Source of the DNA: Chromohalobacter canadensis
Lineage (GTDB): Bacteria; Pseudomonadota; Gammaproteobacteria; Pseudomonadales; Halomonadaceae
Direction of reading: 5' to 3'
DNA: 64,000 nucleotides
Assembly (NCBI RefSeq): GCF_029544075.1
Contig: NZ_JAJQJH010000010.1
Coordinates: 1 to 64,000 of the forward strand
In this document: positions 16,324 to 28,667 of the stretch, piece by piece
Layout: every line of letters starts with the position of its first letter
Numbering within the stretch: position 1 is the stretch's first letter
Notes under the pieces: model-generated
Database searches by the model: none
The model's input: only the letters and a program-made list of their open reading frames with translations
Told to the model about the DNA's origin: nothing
Program-made: the position numbers and the translations under genes

Positions 16324-19224
16324 ATGGCAAACGACAACCGCAGCCTGGCCGAATTGGCCAATCACGACGACTTCTTGACGCGCCACAATGGGCCTGACGG
16401 GGACGATGTCCAGCACATGCTGGCGACCTTGGGGCTTCCCGACACCGAGTCGCTGATCGCCAAGACGCTTCCTGGCGATATTCGCCTGGAACGCAACCTG
16501 TCGCTCGAAGAGCCGCGTGGCGAAGCGGAAGCGCTGACCTACCTCAAGCAGCTGGCACGCCAGAACAAGACCTTCAAGAACTACATCGGTCAAGGCTATT
16601 ATCCCACGCATCTACCAGCCGTCATCCAGCGCAACGTACTGGAGAATCCCGGTTGGTACACCGCTTACACGCCTTATCAGCCGGAAATCGCCCAGGGGCG
16701 CCTGGAAGGACTACTGAACTTCCAGCAAGTGGTCATGGACTTGACCGGTATGCCGATCGCCAACGCGTCCCTGCTCGACGAGGCGACGGCTGCCGCTGAA
16801 GCCATGGCCCTGTGCCGGCGCGCCAACAAGAAGGCCAAGACCGAGCGCTTCTTCGTGGCAGACGATGTGCTACCTCAGACGCTCGATGTCCTGCGTACCC
16901 GTGCCGCCTATTTCGGTTTCGAGCTCATTATCGCGCCCGCCGAGACTCTGGCCGATCACGATGTTTTCGGCGCATTACTGCAATACCCGGGAGCCACCGG
17001 ACAAGTACGCGATATCAAGGCGCAACTCGAAGCAGCCCAGCAACGGCGCATCATGACCTGCGTCGCGACTGACCTGATGAGCCTGGTACTGCTCAAGGAA
17101 CCCGGTGCGCTGGGCGCCGACATCGTCGTGGGCAGCTCCCAGCGTTTTGGTGTTCCCATGGGCTACGGTGGCCCGCATGCGGCGTTTTTCGCCGCTAGCG
17201 ACGCCCTCAAGCGTTCACTCCCCGGGCGCATCATCGGCGTTTCCAGGGACAGCCGTGGCCAACGTGCCTTGCGCATGGCCATGCAGACGCGCGAGCAGCA
17301 TATCCGCCGCGAGAAAGCGACCTCCAATATCTGTACCGCTCAGGCATTGCTCGCCAACATCGCTGGCTTCTATGCGGTCTATCACGGTGCCGAAGGGCTG
17401 CGCACCATCGCCACGCGGATCCATCGCCTCACGACCATTCTCGCTGAGGGGCTCAAGCGTCACGGCGTGAAACTCGCGCACGAAAGCTGGTTCGATACAC
17501 TCACGCTGGTCGGTCTCGATCACGGCCAGGTACATGGCCGCAGCCTGGCGCACGAAATCAACCTACGCTACGACACCAATGGTCATATCGGCATCAGCCT
17601 CGACGAGACCACTACGGCAGCGGACGTCGTCACGCTGTTCGACGTATTGCTGGGAGACGAGCATGGGTTGTCGGTACGCGAGCTCGATCGTCACGTCCAC
17701 ACACAGGGCATGACCGGCATCCCCGACGCTTGCGCGCGGGAAAGCGATTTCCTCACCCACCCCACATTCCAGCGTTATCGCAGCGAAACCGAGATGCTGC
17801 GTTACCTAAAGCGTCTCGAAAATAAGGATCTATCGCTTACACACGCCATGATCCCCTTGGGCTCATGCACCATGAAGCTCAATGCCACCAGTGAGATGAT
17901 CCCCATCAGCTGGCCGGAATTCGCCAATATCCATCCCTTCGCGCCGCAGGACCAGGTCGCCGGCTACAAGCAGATGATCGATGAGCTCTCGGCATTTCTC
18001 GTCGAGATCACTGGCTATGACACGATTTCCATGCAGCCCAACTCCGGCGCACAGGGCGAATATGCGGGCCTGGTGGCCATTCGGCGCTATCAGAAGTCAC
18101 AAGGCCAGGGCCATCGCGATATCTGCCTGATCCCGAGCTCGGCCCACGGCACCAACCCGGCCTCTGCCGCCATGGCACAGATGAAAGTCGTCGTCGTCGA
18201 ATGCGATAACGATGGCAACATCGATATCGACGACCTGCGCAGCAAGGCCGACAAGCACCGCGAGGTGCTATCGGCGATCATGCTCACCTACCCATCGACG
18301 CACGGCGTGTTCGAAGAAAGCGTCAGCGAAGCCTGCCGTATCGTGCACGACAACGGTGGCCAGGTGTATATCGACGGGGCTAACATGAACGCCCAGGTCG
18401 GACTCTGCCGACCGGGTGATTTCGGGGGTGACGTTTCGCACCTCAATCTGCACAAGACATTCTGTATTCCGCATGGCGGTGGCGGTCCCGGAATGGGGCC
18501 GATTGGTGTCAAAGCGCATCTAGCCGCGTTCGTGCCCAACCACGTCATCACGCCTCTGCCGGGTGTCGAAACGGATTCCGGCGCGGTCTCGGCAGCGGCC
18601 TACGGCTCGGCGTCGATCCTGCCGATCTCCTGGGCCTATATCAAGATGATGGGCGGGCGCGGCATGAAACTCGCCACGGAGCTGGCGATACTCAACGCCA
18701 ACTACATCGCCAAGCGTCTCGAAGCGCACTACCCCGTGCTTTATAAAGGACGCAACGGCACCGTCGCTCATGAATGCATCTTGGATGTCCGCTCTCTCAA
18801 GACGGCTTCCGGCATCAGCGAGGAAGATATCGCCAAGCGCTTGATGGATTACGGCTTCCATGCTCCGACGATGTCCTTCCCCGTGGCCGGCACCTTGATG
18901 GTCGAGCCGACCGAATCGGAATCGCGCTATGAAATCGATCGCTTCTGCGATGCCATGATCGCCATTCGTGACGAAATCCGGCGCGTGGAAACCGGTGAAT
19001 GGCCAGCGGATAACAATCCCTTGTCCATGGCGCCACATACGCAAGCGGACCTGATGGCAGACGACTGGGAACGGCCGTATTCACGTGAACTGGGCGCCTT
19101 CCCCACCGAGGCCACCAAAGCCGCCAAGTATTGGCCGACGGTCAATCGCGTCGACAATGTTCATGGCGACCGCAACCTCATCTGCAGCTGTCCCCCCATT
19201 GAGGCGTATCGAGACGCTACCTGA
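16324..19224 (+). CDS. gcvP: Glycine dehydrogenase, decarboxylating (P protein)
   Basis: PLP enzyme that decarboxylates glycine and loads the aminomethyl group on GcvH. At 966 residues it is the fused, single-chain form. The PLP lysine is about residue 711 in [17 protein letters not shown]. Other blocks are [14 protein letters not shown] at the N-terminus, [25 protein letters not shown] and [18 protein letters not shown] precedes the ATG. A strong terminator follows. Confidence 0.98.
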   Translation: MANDNRSLAELANHDDFLTRHNGPDGDDVQHMLATLGLPDTESLIAKTLPGDIRLERNLSLEEPRGEAEALTYLKQLARQNKTFKNYIGQGYYPTHLPAVIQRNVLENPGWYTAYTPYQPEIAQGRLEGLLNFQQVVMDLTGMPIANASLLDEATAAAEAMALCRRANKKAKTERFFVADDVLPQTLDVLRTRAAYFGFELIIAPAETLADHDVFGALLQYPGATGQVRDIKAQLEAAQQRRIMTCVATDLMSLVLLKEPGALGADIVVGSSQRFGVPMGYGGPHAAFFAASDALKRSLPGRIIGVSRDSRGQRALRMAMQTREQHIRREKATSNICTAQALLANIAGFYAVYHGAEGLRTIATRIHRLTTILAEGLKRHGVKLAHESWFDTLTLVGLDHGQVHGRSLAHEINLRYDTNGHIGISLDETTTAADVVTLFDVLLGDEHGLSVRELDRHVHTQGMTGIPDACARESDFLTHPTFQRYRSETEMLRYLKRLENKDLSLTHAMIPLGSCTMKLNATSEMIPISWPEFANIHPFAPQDQVAGYKQMIDELSAFLVEITGYDTISMQPNSGAQGEYAGLVAIRRYQKSQGQGHRDICLIPSSAHGTNPASAAMAQMKVVVVECDNDGNIDIDDLRSKADKHREVLSAIMLTYPSTHGVFEESVSEACRIVHDNGGQVYIDGANMNAQVGLCRPGDFGGDVSHLNLHKTFCIPHGGGGPGMGPIGVKAHLAAFVPNHVITPLPGVETDSGAVSAAAYGSASILPISWAYIKMMGGRGMKLATELAILNANYIAKRLEAHYPVLYKGRNGTVAHECILDVRSLKTASGISEEDIAKRLMDYGFHAPTMSFPVAGTLMVEPTESESRYEIDRFCDAMIAIRDEIRRVETGEWPADNNPLSMAPHTQADLMADDWERPYSRELGAFPTEATKAAKYWPTVNRVDNVHGDRNLICSCPPIEAYRDAT

Positions 19225-19252
19225 GCACTGAGCGCCCATCGCACCTCACGCA

Positions 19253-19290
19253 AAACGGCCCCATCAAGGCTTACCTTGATGGGGCCGTTT
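19253..19290. terminator. Bidirectional intrinsic terminator gcvP/LysR
   Basis: Long stem AACGGCCCCATCAAG/CTTGATGGGGCCGTT with a short loop, A-run before and T-run after. It serves gcvP (+) and the convergent LysR gene (-). Confidence 0.9.
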
Positions 19291-19314
19291 CAGTCGAGAA
19301 CGTAACGCCTGTCG

Positions 19315-20238
19315 TCAGGCGTCTTCCTCGAGTGGCGGTGCCTCGGCGTAACCGTAGAGCACATTGCGGCGCTGCAACCGAAACTCGCCAAGCAGCTGCT
19401 CGTAACGACGCGGCATCTCGACGCCACGCTTGGTCACGACATACAGTGTTTCGTATACCGATTCAGTCACGGGCAGCTCCTTGACCTGGCGCTGCCAAGG
19501 CGACGTCTCGAGTACCGTCCGGGGGATCACGGTAAAGCCCAAACCACGCGCCACCGCATCCAGCACCATGCTGATCTCGTTGGAAAAGCCCTGCTGTGGA
19601 AAGTGGCTCATCGAGCGAAACTCCCCGGCAAAATTGCGCCGCAACAGCAAGCTGGCGTTGTTGATGCCATCGGAATAGTTCATGAAGCCCAGCGCCATGA
19701 GTTCGCTGATAGTGGTACCAGCGAAGTCCGCCGGAACGACCAGGCATAGTGGCTCCTGATGCCAAGGCTCGAAATTGAGATCGGGATGTTTGGTGATGTC
19801 GGTGACGATGCCCACGTCGAAGCGTCCGGCCAGCACCGCATCGACGATCTCGCCGTTGAAGGCAAAATCATACGTCACCGTCAGCCCCGGGTGCATTTGC
19901 TGATAGCCCAAAATGAACGGATAGAACATCAACCCCACGCTACCCGGCGATGCCACGCGACACTCCCCGGTGTCCGGCGAGTCATTGTCCAGCGAGTGGC
20001 GGAACTGCTCATGCTCGGCGAACAGCTTGACGGAATAGTCATAGGCACGCCGCCCCGCCTCGGTCAGTGTGAAACGGCGCCCGTGCCGCTGCAGCAAGGA
20101 CTTGTCGAGATAGCGTTCCAGCTTACGTATATGTTGACTGACCCCAGGCTGGGTCATTTCCAGCTTGCGTGCGGTATGCGTGAAGCTACCCGTTTCGACA
20201 AGCGTGATAAAAGTACGAAAATATTGCGCGTTGAACAT
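19315..20238 (-). CDS. LysR-family transcriptional regulator
   Basis: About 307 residues. The N-terminal winged helix-turn-helix reads FRTFITLVETGSFTHTARKL then MTQPGVSQHIRKLE. The C-terminal part is a periplasmic-binding-like effector domain (GEIVDAVLAGRFDVGIVTD). The ATG at 20238 is chosen; a GTG 15 bases upstream is possible, and neither has a clear Shine-Dalgarno. Convergent with gcvP and divergent from ppnN 300 bases away. The target and inducer are unknown. Confidence 0.88.
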   Translation of the reverse strand: MFNAQYFRTFITLVETGSFTHTARKLEMTQPGVSQHIRKLERYLDKSLLQRHGRRFTLTEAGRRAYDYSVKLFAEHEQFRHSLDNDSPDTGECRVASPGSVGLMFYPFILGYQQMHPGLTVTYDFAFNGEIVDAVLAGRFDVGIVTDITKHPDLNFEPWHQEPLCLVVPADFAGTTISELMALGFMNYSDGINNASLLLRRNFAGEFRSMSHFPQQGFSNEISMVLDAVARGLGFTVIPRTVLETSPWQRQVKELPVTESVYETLYVVTKRGVEMPRRYEQLLGEFRLQRRNVLYGYAEAPPLEEDA

Positions 20239-20358
20239 GAAGTGAGGGTCCACCGGCTGGCGTTTCGGGGCAGCTGCTTATGTGCCGAAGCCATGACACG
20301 ATCAACGAAGGTTAGCGTGGCAATAACCGTGGCTTCGGGGGTTGTGATAACGGCATCA

Positions 20359-20373
20359 TAGCAAATTATGCTA
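20359..20373. promoter_or_regulatory. Candidate LysR operator (T-N11-A dyad)
   Basis: TAGCA-AATTA-TGCTA, a perfect 5-bp dyad in T-N11-A spacing, between the LysR gene and ppnN. It may be an autoregulatory site. The rest of this roughly 300-base gap shows no other feature I can support. Confidence 0.35.
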
Positions 20374-20540
20374 CACCTCACATCGCTGCGTGGCCGAAGA
20401 TCGCGTGTTAGCATCGAAACATGAAGCAGCCCCCGGATAGTGTTGTGACCGAGCCAGGCGCACAGCGCGCCAGTGACGTTCGGCCCGACGCCTCATGCGG
20501 AGCTTTTCTTCGGCCTTAGTGCCGCCACAAGGATGCGTCA

Positions 20541-21905
20541 ATGCCCCAGAAACTTTCTACCATTATCTCTCCCGAAGGGAGCCTGGAAGTCCTCTCGCAG
20601 CAAGAGGTCAACCGTCTGCGCGACACCTCCGCCAACGGCCTGCACGATCTTTTGAGACGCTGCTCGCTGGCCGTGCTCAACTGCGGCAACCCTACCGATG
20701 ACAGTCGCGCGCTCATGCAGGCACACCACGACTTCGAGATCGAAGTACTCCAGCAGGACCGCGGTATTCGCCTCAAGCTCGACAACGCACCCCACAGCGC
20801 TTTCGTCGATGGACAGATGATTCGCGGGATTCGCGAGCACCTTTCCGCCGTGCTACGCGATATCGTCTATGTTCATAACGAAATCCAGCACACGCCCAAG
20901 TTCAACCTCCAGCGTGGGGATGGCATCACCAATGCCGTTTTCCATATCCTGCGCAACGCCGGAACGCTGAAATCCGCGCGCGAACCCAGCCTCGTGGTGT
21001 GCTGGGGCGGTCATTCCATCACCCGCGAGGAATATGATTACAGCAAGGACGTGGGTTACCACCTGGGTCTCCGCGATCTCGACATCTGCACGGGATGCGG
21101 CCCCGGCGCCATGAAAGGCCCCATGAAAGGCGCCAACGTCGCGCATGCCAAGCAGCGTCGCCACAATGGTCGTTACTTGGGTATTTCCGAACCCGGCATC
21201 ATTGCCGCCGAATCGCCCAATCCCATCGTCAATGAACTGGTGATCATGCCCGACATCGAGAAGCGCCTCGAGGCCTTCGTGCGGGCCGGTCATGGCATTG
21301 TGATCTTCCCTGGCGGCGTGGGGACCGCCGAGGAAATCCTCTATTTGCTGGGCATTCTGCTACACCCAGACAACGCCGATGTCCCCTTCCCGATCGTTTT
21401 TACCGGCCCCCGCGACAGCGCCGACTACTTCAAGCGCATCGACGAGTTCCTGGCCTTCACACTTGGGGAAAAGGCCCGTGAACGCTATCAGATCATCATT
21501 GACAACCCCGCCGAGGTCGGTCGTGCCATGCGCCGAGGCGTCGACGACGTGGGTGCGTTTCGGCGTAGTCAGAACGACGCTTTCTATTTCAACTGGCGCC
21601 TCAACGTCGATGCCGGCTTTCAATTGCCTTTCGAACCTACCCACGAAAGCATGGTCGAGCTTGCCCTGCATCGCGAGCAGCCCGTCCATGAACTCGCGGC
21701 CAACCTGCGGCGGGCGTTTTCGGGCATCGTCGCCGGCAACGTCAAGGAAGAAGGTATTCGCGCCATCGAGGAGCGCGGCCCTTTCCATTTGCATGCCGAA
21801 CCGGATTTGATGGCACATCTCGACGCGCTCTTGACCTCGTTCGTGGCCCAGGAGCGCATGAAACTGCCAGGGAGCGAATACGTGCCCTGTTATACGCTAG
21901 GCTGA
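20541..21905 (+). CDS. ppnN: Nucleotide 5'-monophosphate nucleosidase PpnN (YgdH)
   Basis: Cleaves purine and pyrimidine nucleoside monophosphates to base and ribose 5-phosphate. In E. coli PpnN is a (p)ppGpp target. It is 454 residues, the same as the E. coli protein. The LOG-fold core shows CTGCGPGAMKGPMKGA and the PGGVGTAEE motif (GGxGTxxE), with the N- and C-terminal extensions unique to PpnN (for example ISPEGSLEVLSQQEV). AAGGA precedes the ATG. No operon partner is visible. Confidence 0.93.
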   Translation: MPQKLSTIISPEGSLEVLSQQEVNRLRDTSANGLHDLLRRCSLAVLNCGNPTDDSRALMQAHHDFEIEVLQQDRGIRLKLDNAPHSAFVDGQMIRGIREHLSAVLRDIVYVHNEIQHTPKFNLQRGDGITNAVFHILRNAGTLKSAREPSLVVCWGGHSITREEYDYSKDVGYHLGLRDLDICTGCGPGAMKGPMKGANVAHAKQRRHNGRYLGISEPGIIAAESPNPIVNELVIMPDIEKRLEAFVRAGHGIVIFPGGVGTAEEILYLLGILLHPDNADVPFPIVFTGPRDSADYFKRIDEFLAFTLGEKARERYQIIIDNPAEVGRAMRRGVDDVGAFRRSQNDAFYFNWRLNVDAGFQLPFEPTHESMVELALHREQPVHELAANLRRAFSGIVAGNVKEEGIRAIEERGPFHLHAEPDLMAHLDALLTSFVAQERMKLPGSEYVPCYTLG

Positions 21906-22096
21906 GAGCCGACTGAAGACAACGCCTAGCATGCGAGGGTAACGATCGGAGCTAGATAACCTTTGCTTATCAACTTGATCACCTCATGCAATTGTTAAAA
22001 TGCTAACAATCTTCTAGACTCTTAGACGTACGCGAGCCCATCCTGTGGCTCGCGTCTTCGTTTCCATCCACCGCCTGCCTGCAAGGAGAGCATCGC

Positions 22097-23230
22097 ATGG
22101 CTTCACTCTTCGAATCCTTCGATCTCAATGGTACGCGCTTGAACAACCGCATCGTGATGGCGCCCATGACGCGTTCACGTGCACCGGAGGACATCCCAAC
22201 CGAGATGGGTGCCCTCTATTATCGCCAGCGTGCCAGCGCCGGGCTGATCATCTCCGAAGGCACGCCCATTTCGCGGCAAGGCCAAGGCTATCTCTACAAT
22301 CCCGGCATTTTTGGCCCCGACCAACTTGCCGGTTGGGCCAAGGCCACGCGCGCCGTGCACGAGCGCGACGGTATCTTCTTCGCCCAGATCTGGCACGTGG
22401 GGCGCGTTTCCCATACCACAGTGCAAGTTGCCGGCGCGTCACCTGTCGGCCCCAGCGACAAGCAAGGCGGCATGGCCTTTGGCTATAACGACGACGGCCA
22501 GCCAGATATGCTCAAAGCTAGCCAACCGCGCCGTCTCGAGACGCACGAAGTACACGATGTCGTGCGTGACTTCGCCCAAGCTGCAGTCAATTCCCGCGAT
22601 GTAGGCTTCGATGGCGTCGAAATTCACGGTGCCAACGGCTATCTCTTCGAGCAATTCCTCAACCCCGGCGTCAACGACCGTAACGACGAATACGGTGGGT
22701 CGCGTGAGAATCGCTGCCGTCTGTTGCTTGAGGTCGTCGATGAAGTCAGCAAGATGATTGGCGCGCGGCGCGTTGGGGTTCGCCTGTCACCGTTCGGCAC
22801 GCTGTTCGACATGCCGGAATACGACGATAACGGCGAGACCTATCTCCACCTCGCACGCGAATTCAATAAACGCGGCCTTGCTTACGTGCACCTGCACGAC
22901 CAGGGCGGGCAAGGCATGCCCCCGATGCCGCGCGATTATCTGCGCCAGTTCCGTGACGTCTATCAGGGCAACCTGCTGCTCGCCGGCAACCTCGATCAGG
23001 CAGAAGCTGAAAAACTGGTGAACGAAGGCACCATCGACCTTCCGGTGTTCGGTCGTTATTTCACATCGAACCCCGACCTGGTCGAGCGGATGCAAAACGA
23101 CTGGCCTTTGGCGGACTTCGATGCCAACACGTTCTATGGTGGTGATGCGCGCGGCTACGTGGACTTCCCCACCTATCCCGAGGAACAAGCACGCTTGGCG
23201 CGCGAAGAGATGATTCGCGAAAAATCCTGA
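22097..23230 (+). CDS. Old Yellow Enzyme family NAD(P)H:flavin oxidoreductase
   Basis: FMN-dependent ene-reductase, 377 residues, of the NemA/xenobiotic reductase type. Seen are the substrate-anion pair in EIHGANGYLFEQFLNP (HxxN), the proton-donor region NDEYGGSRENR, MAPMTRSRA at the N-terminus and the late LLAGNLDQAEAEKLV-VFGRYFTSNPDLVER phosphate-binding part. AAGGAG lies 8 bases before the ATG. Physiological role unknown; electrophile or nitro-compound detoxification is usual. Confidence 0.9.
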   Translation: MASLFESFDLNGTRLNNRIVMAPMTRSRAPEDIPTEMGALYYRQRASAGLIISEGTPISRQGQGYLYNPGIFGPDQLAGWAKATRAVHERDGIFFAQIWHVGRVSHTTVQVAGASPVGPSDKQGGMAFGYNDDGQPDMLKASQPRRLETHEVHDVVRDFAQAAVNSRDVGFDGVEIHGANGYLFEQFLNPGVNDRNDEYGGSRENRCRLLLEVVDEVSKMIGARRVGVRLSPFGTLFDMPEYDDNGETYLHLAREFNKRGLAYVHLHDQGGQGMPPMPRDYLRQFRDVYQGNLLLAGNLDQAEAEKLVNEGTIDLPVFGRYFTSNPDLVERMQNDWPLADFDANTFYGGDARGYVDFPTYPEEQARLAREEMIREKS

Positions 23231-23252
23231 TAAGGAGATAGAGCGTAAGACG

Positions 23253-23283
23253 AAAACCCCCGATCCACAGGACCGGGGGTTTT
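23253..23283. terminator. Intrinsic terminator
   Basis: AAAACCCCCG/CGGGGGTTTT stem with an 11-base loop, lying between the Old Yellow Enzyme gene and the convergent small membrane gene. It can act both ways. Confidence 0.85.
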
Positions 23284-23333
23284 GCGTTCAAACCGAGCGC
23301 GGCTCAAGATTCGGCACGGCGCGCAGAGAAGAC

Positions 23334-23711
23334 TCACCGCCGAGCCCGCCAGCCTGTCGAAATAGCATGAAGTAGCAAGCCTGCTGTAGCACCATGCGAC
23401 AGCACGGTCGCCCACTCAGCCCGGGCGCTTGCCAGGCCGTAATGCCAAGTGGCCATCACCATCCCTCCGACCACGAATGACATGGCCAACCACTTGAGCC
23501 GTGTCGGGAGCAGATGTCGCTGCTTTTCGGTCATGCGTCGCCAGTAGGCGATGATGACGACAACCAACCCTAAGGCGACCATGACCAACAAACCACTGTG
23601 GGTGTCATAGCCCCCTAGTTGATAGCGCGGCCAAGAGCACAGCGTCACGAGAAGAAGCCCGATCATGACGCTCAAGCGTGCAGCGGAGGGTGACGTCGTA
23701 GTGTCACTCAT
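23334..23711 (-). CDS. Small membrane protein, unknown function
   Basis: 125 residues with three to four hydrophobic segments (about 15-30, 41-57, 72-90, 99-116) and a basic loop RRMTEKQRH. I do not recognise the family. The start lies 16 bases after the flavodoxin stop, so the two are probably co-transcribed. The start codon falls inside a 17-base tandem duplication (two copies of GTCGTAGTGTCACTC on the + strand), which leaves the translation start somewhat doubtful. Confidence 0.6.
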   Translation of the reverse strand: MSDTTTSPSAARLSVMIGLLLVTLCSWPRYQLGGYDTHSGLLVMVALGLVVVIIAYWRRMTEKQRHLLPTRLKWLAMSFVVGGMVMATWHYGLASARAEWATVLSHGATAGLLLHAISTGWRARR

Positions 23712-23727
23712 GTCGTAGTGTCACTCG

Positions 23728-24189
23728 TCACGTGGCCTGCAGCCCTTGCTCGTCGATCCATGATTCGACCCATGGAATGGCGGCATCATCGGCCATGAAA
23801 GTCTCCATGGCGTCGATTTCCAAACGCTCGCCCAAGCGTTGGGCACCAAGATCCTCCAGCAAGGCATCCAGCGCCCGCCCTGCACCACAGAACGTCTCGC
23901 CATAGGAACTATCTCCCAGGGCAATCAATCCATAGCGACACTGGTTTAGCGCAGGTGGCGATTCACGGAGATCACGCGCAAAGGGCACGAAGTTGCCGGG
24001 AAAATCACCACTACCGGTCGTGGAAACGCAGAATAAGGCGAGATCGGGTAAAGGATCGAGGTCGTCGAGAGTAGGCTGTTCTATGATCGACACCTCATAG
24101 CCTACTTGCTCGAAAAGCGGCGCCACCTGCTCGGCAACGTCTAGGGCACCACCGTACATGGTACCTACGAAGATTTTGATGCTTGGCAT
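23728..24189 (-). CDS. mioC: MioC-like flavodoxin
   Basis: Short FMN-binding flavodoxin, 153 residues. FMN-loop motifs are VGTMYGGALDVAEQV (phosphate loop), STTGSGDFPGNFVPF and LGDSSYGETFCGAGR, the last also typical of the flavodoxin domains of CysJ and P450 reductase. E. coli MioC has the same length and layout. The start at 24189 is chosen because the extra upstream residues precede the first beta strand. An electron-transfer role (for example in biotin synthase activation) is known for MioC but is only inferred here. Confidence 0.82.
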   Translation of the reverse strand: MPSIKIFVGTMYGGALDVAEQVAPLFEQVGYEVSIIEQPTLDDLDPLPDLALFCVSTTGSGDFPGNFVPFARDLRESPPALNQCRYGLIALGDSSYGETFCGAGRALDALLEDLGAQRLGERLEIDAMETFMADDAAIPWVESWIDEQGLQAT

Positions 24190-24286
24190 GCAGTTCAGTC
24201 GTCGATTAACGGTAAAATGTGCGCGCCATGTTAGCACATGCATGACACGTCGTTAGCGTCTCGAATGAAGATGAACGACACAAACC

Positions 24287-24306
24287 CGGGCGCTCGTAAG
24301 CACCCG
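24287..24306 (-). terminator. Putative terminator of the thrS-ihfA operon
   Basis: On the minus strand CGGGTGCT-TACG-AGCGCCCG (8-bp stem with one G-T pair) followed by GGTTTGTG. It is moderately convincing. Next to it lies a tandem CACCCGAGAT x2. Confidence 0.5.
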
Positions 24307-24350
24307 AGATCACCCGAGATTGTGTTATCGCATGGGCGGACACTGCAGCG

Positions 24351-24659
24351 TCAGTGAATAACGTCTGCGTCGTCGAAATCTTCGACCCGCGCCTTGAGCT
24401 TCTGTCCAGGGCGGAACGTCACCACGCGACGCGCCGAAATCGGGATTTCTTCGCCGGTCTTGGGATTACGTCCCGGACGTTCGCGCTTGTCGCGCAAATC
24501 GAAGTTTCCGAACCCGGACAGTTTAACCTGCTCGTTTTCGCGTAGGCAGCTGCGAATTTCTTCGAAGAAGGCTTCGACCATCGACTTTGCTTCGCGCTTG
24601 GAAAAACCCAGCTCAGCATGTAGATGTTCGGCCAAATCCGCTTTGGTCAGCGCCCCCAT
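24351..24659 (-). CDS. ihfA: Integration host factor subunit alpha
   Basis: DNA-bending protein, 102 residues. [19 protein letters not shown] and the beta-arm [20 protein letters not shown] with the conserved proline are diagnostic of IhfA. It is the last gene of the pheST block, as in E. coli, with 28 bases after pheT. Confidence 0.96.
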   Translation of the reverse strand: MGALTKADLAEHLHAELGFSKREAKSMVEAFFEEIRSCLRENEQVKLSGFGNFDLRDKRERPGRNPKTGEEIPISARRVVTFRPGQKLKARVEDFDDADVIH

Positions 24660-24687
24660 GCTCTCATCCTCGTAACGGCTAATGGGA

Positions 24688-27069
24688 TTAACTCCTCAAG
24701 ACCGCCGCGAAGCGCATTTTCGCCTCGCCGACGATGGCATCGACTAACTGATTGATTTCATCGTCATTCAGCGTGCGCGAAGGATGCTGCCAGGTCAAGC
24801 CCAAGGCAAGACTCTTGTGGCCTTTTTCGATTCCCTCGCCTTGGTAAACGTCGAAAAGTCGCATGTCGACCAGCCATTCCCCGGCCTGCTCGCGCATGGC
24901 ATCCATCAAGGCCATGACCGGCACATCGTCACTCACGACCAACGCCAGATCGCGACGCACATCCGGATGCCGTGACAAAGGAGCGAAGGTCGGTAGGTTC
25001 CCCTGAGTCAGCGCCTCCAACTCCAGTTCGAATACAAAGGCATTGGTCTTGATACCCAAACTAGCACGCACCCCGGGATGTAAGGCACCGACCCAGCCCA
25101 CATGGCGATCGTTACACAGAATCCGAGCCGTCTGACCGGGATGAAGCCCCGGATGCTCGCCGGCATCGAAACGCCATGCATCAGGCTGCTGAGTCAACGC
25201 CATCAGACTTTCCAGATCCCCCTTGAGATCGAAGAAGTCGACGCCCTCGCGAGAAGAAGACCACCCTTCTGGTTGTCGCGGCCCACACACGATGCCCCCG
25301 AGCATCGCAACCTGCTCGAGATCATCCAGCTCACCACGGAACACGAGCCCAGTTTCAAACAGCCGGATACGTGCTTGCTGACGGTTGAGGTTGTGACTCA
25401 ACGCCTTGACCAGCCCAGGTAGCAAGCTCGCCCGCATGACCGACATATCGGACGAAATAGGGTTGGCCAGATAAGGCGCCACCGCCCCCGGGGTCAACGC
25501 CTCTTGCAGCTCGGGCGCGACGAAGCTATAGGTAATCGCTTCCTGATAACCGCGTGCCACCAAGTGTCGACGCAGACGCGCCAGCGGCTGGCTCGATTCG
25601 TTGGAGGCACTTAATTTCAGACGTGCGGAAGGGCGTCGCACAGGGACCCGGTCATATCCATGAATACGCGCCAGCTCCTCGATGAGATCTTCCTCCAGCG
25701 CGATATCGAAACGCCAGCTAGGCACCGCCACCCGCCAACCTGAGTCGATGGCGTCGACGCGCATACCAAGGCGCGACAGGATGTCAACGACATCGTCACC
25801 GGCCATGACCAGGGCCAAGCACTGATCGAGACGCTCGCGACGCAAGACCACTTCATGCCCCAGCGGCAAATGATCGGGGCTCATGACGTCGGTCACGGGG
25901 CCCGGCTCTCCCCCGACGATGCTCAACAGTAGCTGCGTGGCCCGCTCGATGGCGACTTGCGCCAATTGCGGGTCGACGCCGCGCTCGAAACGGTGTGACG
26001 CATCGGTATGCAGGCCATAAGAACGCGCCTGTCCCGCCACCGCCAGTGGCGAAAAGAACGCCGACTCCAGGAAAATATCCTGCGTCGAGGCATTGACGCC
26101 GGAAGACTCACCACCCATTACCCCGGCAATCGCCAACGGTTGCTTTTCGTCGGCGATCACCAGAGTGCCCTCGCGCAAGGCAATTTCCTGGCCATCGAGC
26201 AACGTCAAGCGTTCCCCATCTTGCGCTTCGCGGACCACGATGGCGTCATTCAAGTTTGCCAAGTCGAAGGCATGCATCGGCTGCCCGAATTCCAGCATCA
26301 CGTAATTGGTGACATCGACGATCGGGTCGATCGTGCGAACACCGCTGCGACGCAGGCGCTCAGACATCCATAGCGGTGTGCTCACCGAGACATCGACGCC
26401 ACGGATGATGCGCCCTGCATAACGCGGACATTTCGCTGGCGACTCGACACGTACCGGAAACGACGCTTGATGCACCGCCGGGACCATGTTGGCATCCGGC
26501 ACCGTTATCGGTAGACGGCTCAACACACCCACTTCACGCGCTATGCCCTTGAGACTCAAGCAATCGCCACGGTTAGGCGTCAGATCCACCTCGATGGCAT
26601 GATCGTCCAGCGCCAGCCAGTCGCGCAGGGACACGCCAATGGGCGCCTCGCCGGACAACACCAAAATGCCCGCCGAGGTACCTTCTTCCAATTCGAGCTC
26701 AGAGGCCGAGCAAATCATGCCTCGCGATTCCACACCACGCAGCTTGGCTTTCTTGATCTTGAAATCGCCGGGAAGCGTTGCATTCACCCGAGCGAAAGGC
26801 ACCTTCTGCCCGACCGCCACGTTGGGAGCGCCACACACGACTTGTACCGGTTCATCGCCACCATCATTGACCTGGCAGACATTGAGCTTGTCGGCACTGG
26901 GATGAGGCTCTTTAGCGACCACCTCGGCGACGACGACACCTTCGAAGTCGCCCGCTACTGCCTCGATGGCATCGACTTCTAGCCCGGCCATCGTAATCCG
27001 GTCTGCAAGCGCCTGCGTCGTGAGTTCGGGCGACACCCAATCGCGCAACCATGTTTCGGAAAATCTCAT
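24688..27069 (-). CDS. pheT: Phenylalanyl-tRNA synthetase beta subunit
   Basis: Beta chain of the alpha2-beta2 enzyme, 793 residues. N-terminal [15 protein letters not shown], an EMAP-like tRNA-binding domain ([13 protein letters not shown]), B3/B4 editing regions (MAGxxG region [16 protein letters not shown]), the B5 domain and a C-terminal anticodon-binding FDX-ACB fold ([16 protein letters not shown]). It starts 26 bases after pheS. Confidence 0.98.
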   Translation of the reverse strand: MRFSETWLRDWVSPELTTQALADRITMAGLEVDAIEAVAGDFEGVVVAEVVAKEPHPSADKLNVCQVNDGGDEPVQVVCGAPNVAVGQKVPFARVNATLPGDFKIKKAKLRGVESRGMICSASELELEEGTSAGILVLSGEAPIGVSLRDWLALDDHAIEVDLTPNRGDCLSLKGIAREVGVLSRLPITVPDANMVPAVHQASFPVRVESPAKCPRYAGRIIRGVDVSVSTPLWMSERLRRSGVRTIDPIVDVTNYVMLEFGQPMHAFDLANLNDAIVVREAQDGERLTLLDGQEIALREGTLVIADEKQPLAIAGVMGGESSGVNASTQDIFLESAFFSPLAVAGQARSYGLHTDASHRFERGVDPQLAQVAIERATQLLLSIVGGEPGPVTDVMSPDHLPLGHEVVLRRERLDQCLALVMAGDDVVDILSRLGMRVDAIDSGWRVAVPSWRFDIALEEDLIEELARIHGYDRVPVRRPSARLKLSASNESSQPLARLRRHLVARGYQEAITYSFVAPELQEALTPGAVAPYLANPISSDMSVMRASLLPGLVKALSHNLNRQQARIRLFETGLVFRGELDDLEQVAMLGGIVCGPRQPEGWSSSREGVDFFDLKGDLESLMALTQQPDAWRFDAGEHPGLHPGQTARILCNDRHVGWVGALHPGVRASLGIKTNAFVFELELEALTQGNLPTFAPLSRHPDVRRDLALVVSDDVPVMALMDAMREQAGEWLVDMRLFDVYQGEGIEKGHKSLALGLTWQHPSRTLNDDEINQLVDAIVGEAKMRFAAVLRS

Positions 27070-27095
27070 GTTTCTTCCTGTGTCCTAGTCGCAGA

Positions 27096-28217
<1,122 letters not shown>

Positions 28218-28261
28218 TCATGCGCATGATGAGACACTCATAAGAATATCTCATCCGGCCA

Positions 28262-28615
28262 TTACTGAGCAGCCTTGGCCTTGTCGACGATCGCGGCAAA
28301 GGCAGACTTTTCATGGACAGCGAGATCGGCCAGTACCTTGCGGTCGATCTCGATGCCGGACTTCTTCAGACCGGCAATGAAGCGGCTATAGGACAGACCG
28401 TTAGCACGAGATGCCGCGTTGATACGCGCGATCCATAGCGCACGGAACTGACGCTTGCGCTGACGACGGTCACGATAGGCGTACTGACCTGCCTTGATGA
28501 CCGCCTGTTTGGCAACGCGGAATACGCGAGAGCGCGCGCCGTAATAGCCTTTGGCCTGCTTCAGAATCTTCTTGTGCCGACGACGAGCGACGACACCACG
28601 CTTAACACGAGTCAT
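28262..28615 (-). CDS. rplT: 50S ribosomal protein L20
   Basis: 117 residues, normal length. [20 protein letters not shown], then [20 protein letters not shown] and [20 protein letters not shown] identify L20. In enterobacteria L20 represses rpmI-rplT translation by binding the mRNA. Confidence 0.99.
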   Translation of the reverse strand: MTRVKRGVVARRRHKKILKQAKGYYGARSRVFRVAKQAVIKAGQYAYRDRRQRKRQFRALWIARINAASRANGLSYSRFIAGLKKSGIEIDRKVLADLAVHEKSAFAAIVDKAKAAQ

Positions 28616-28667
28616 GGCTTACTCCTGACTTTTAAAATCGACAACCTGTACTTTTGAATACAAGTAC

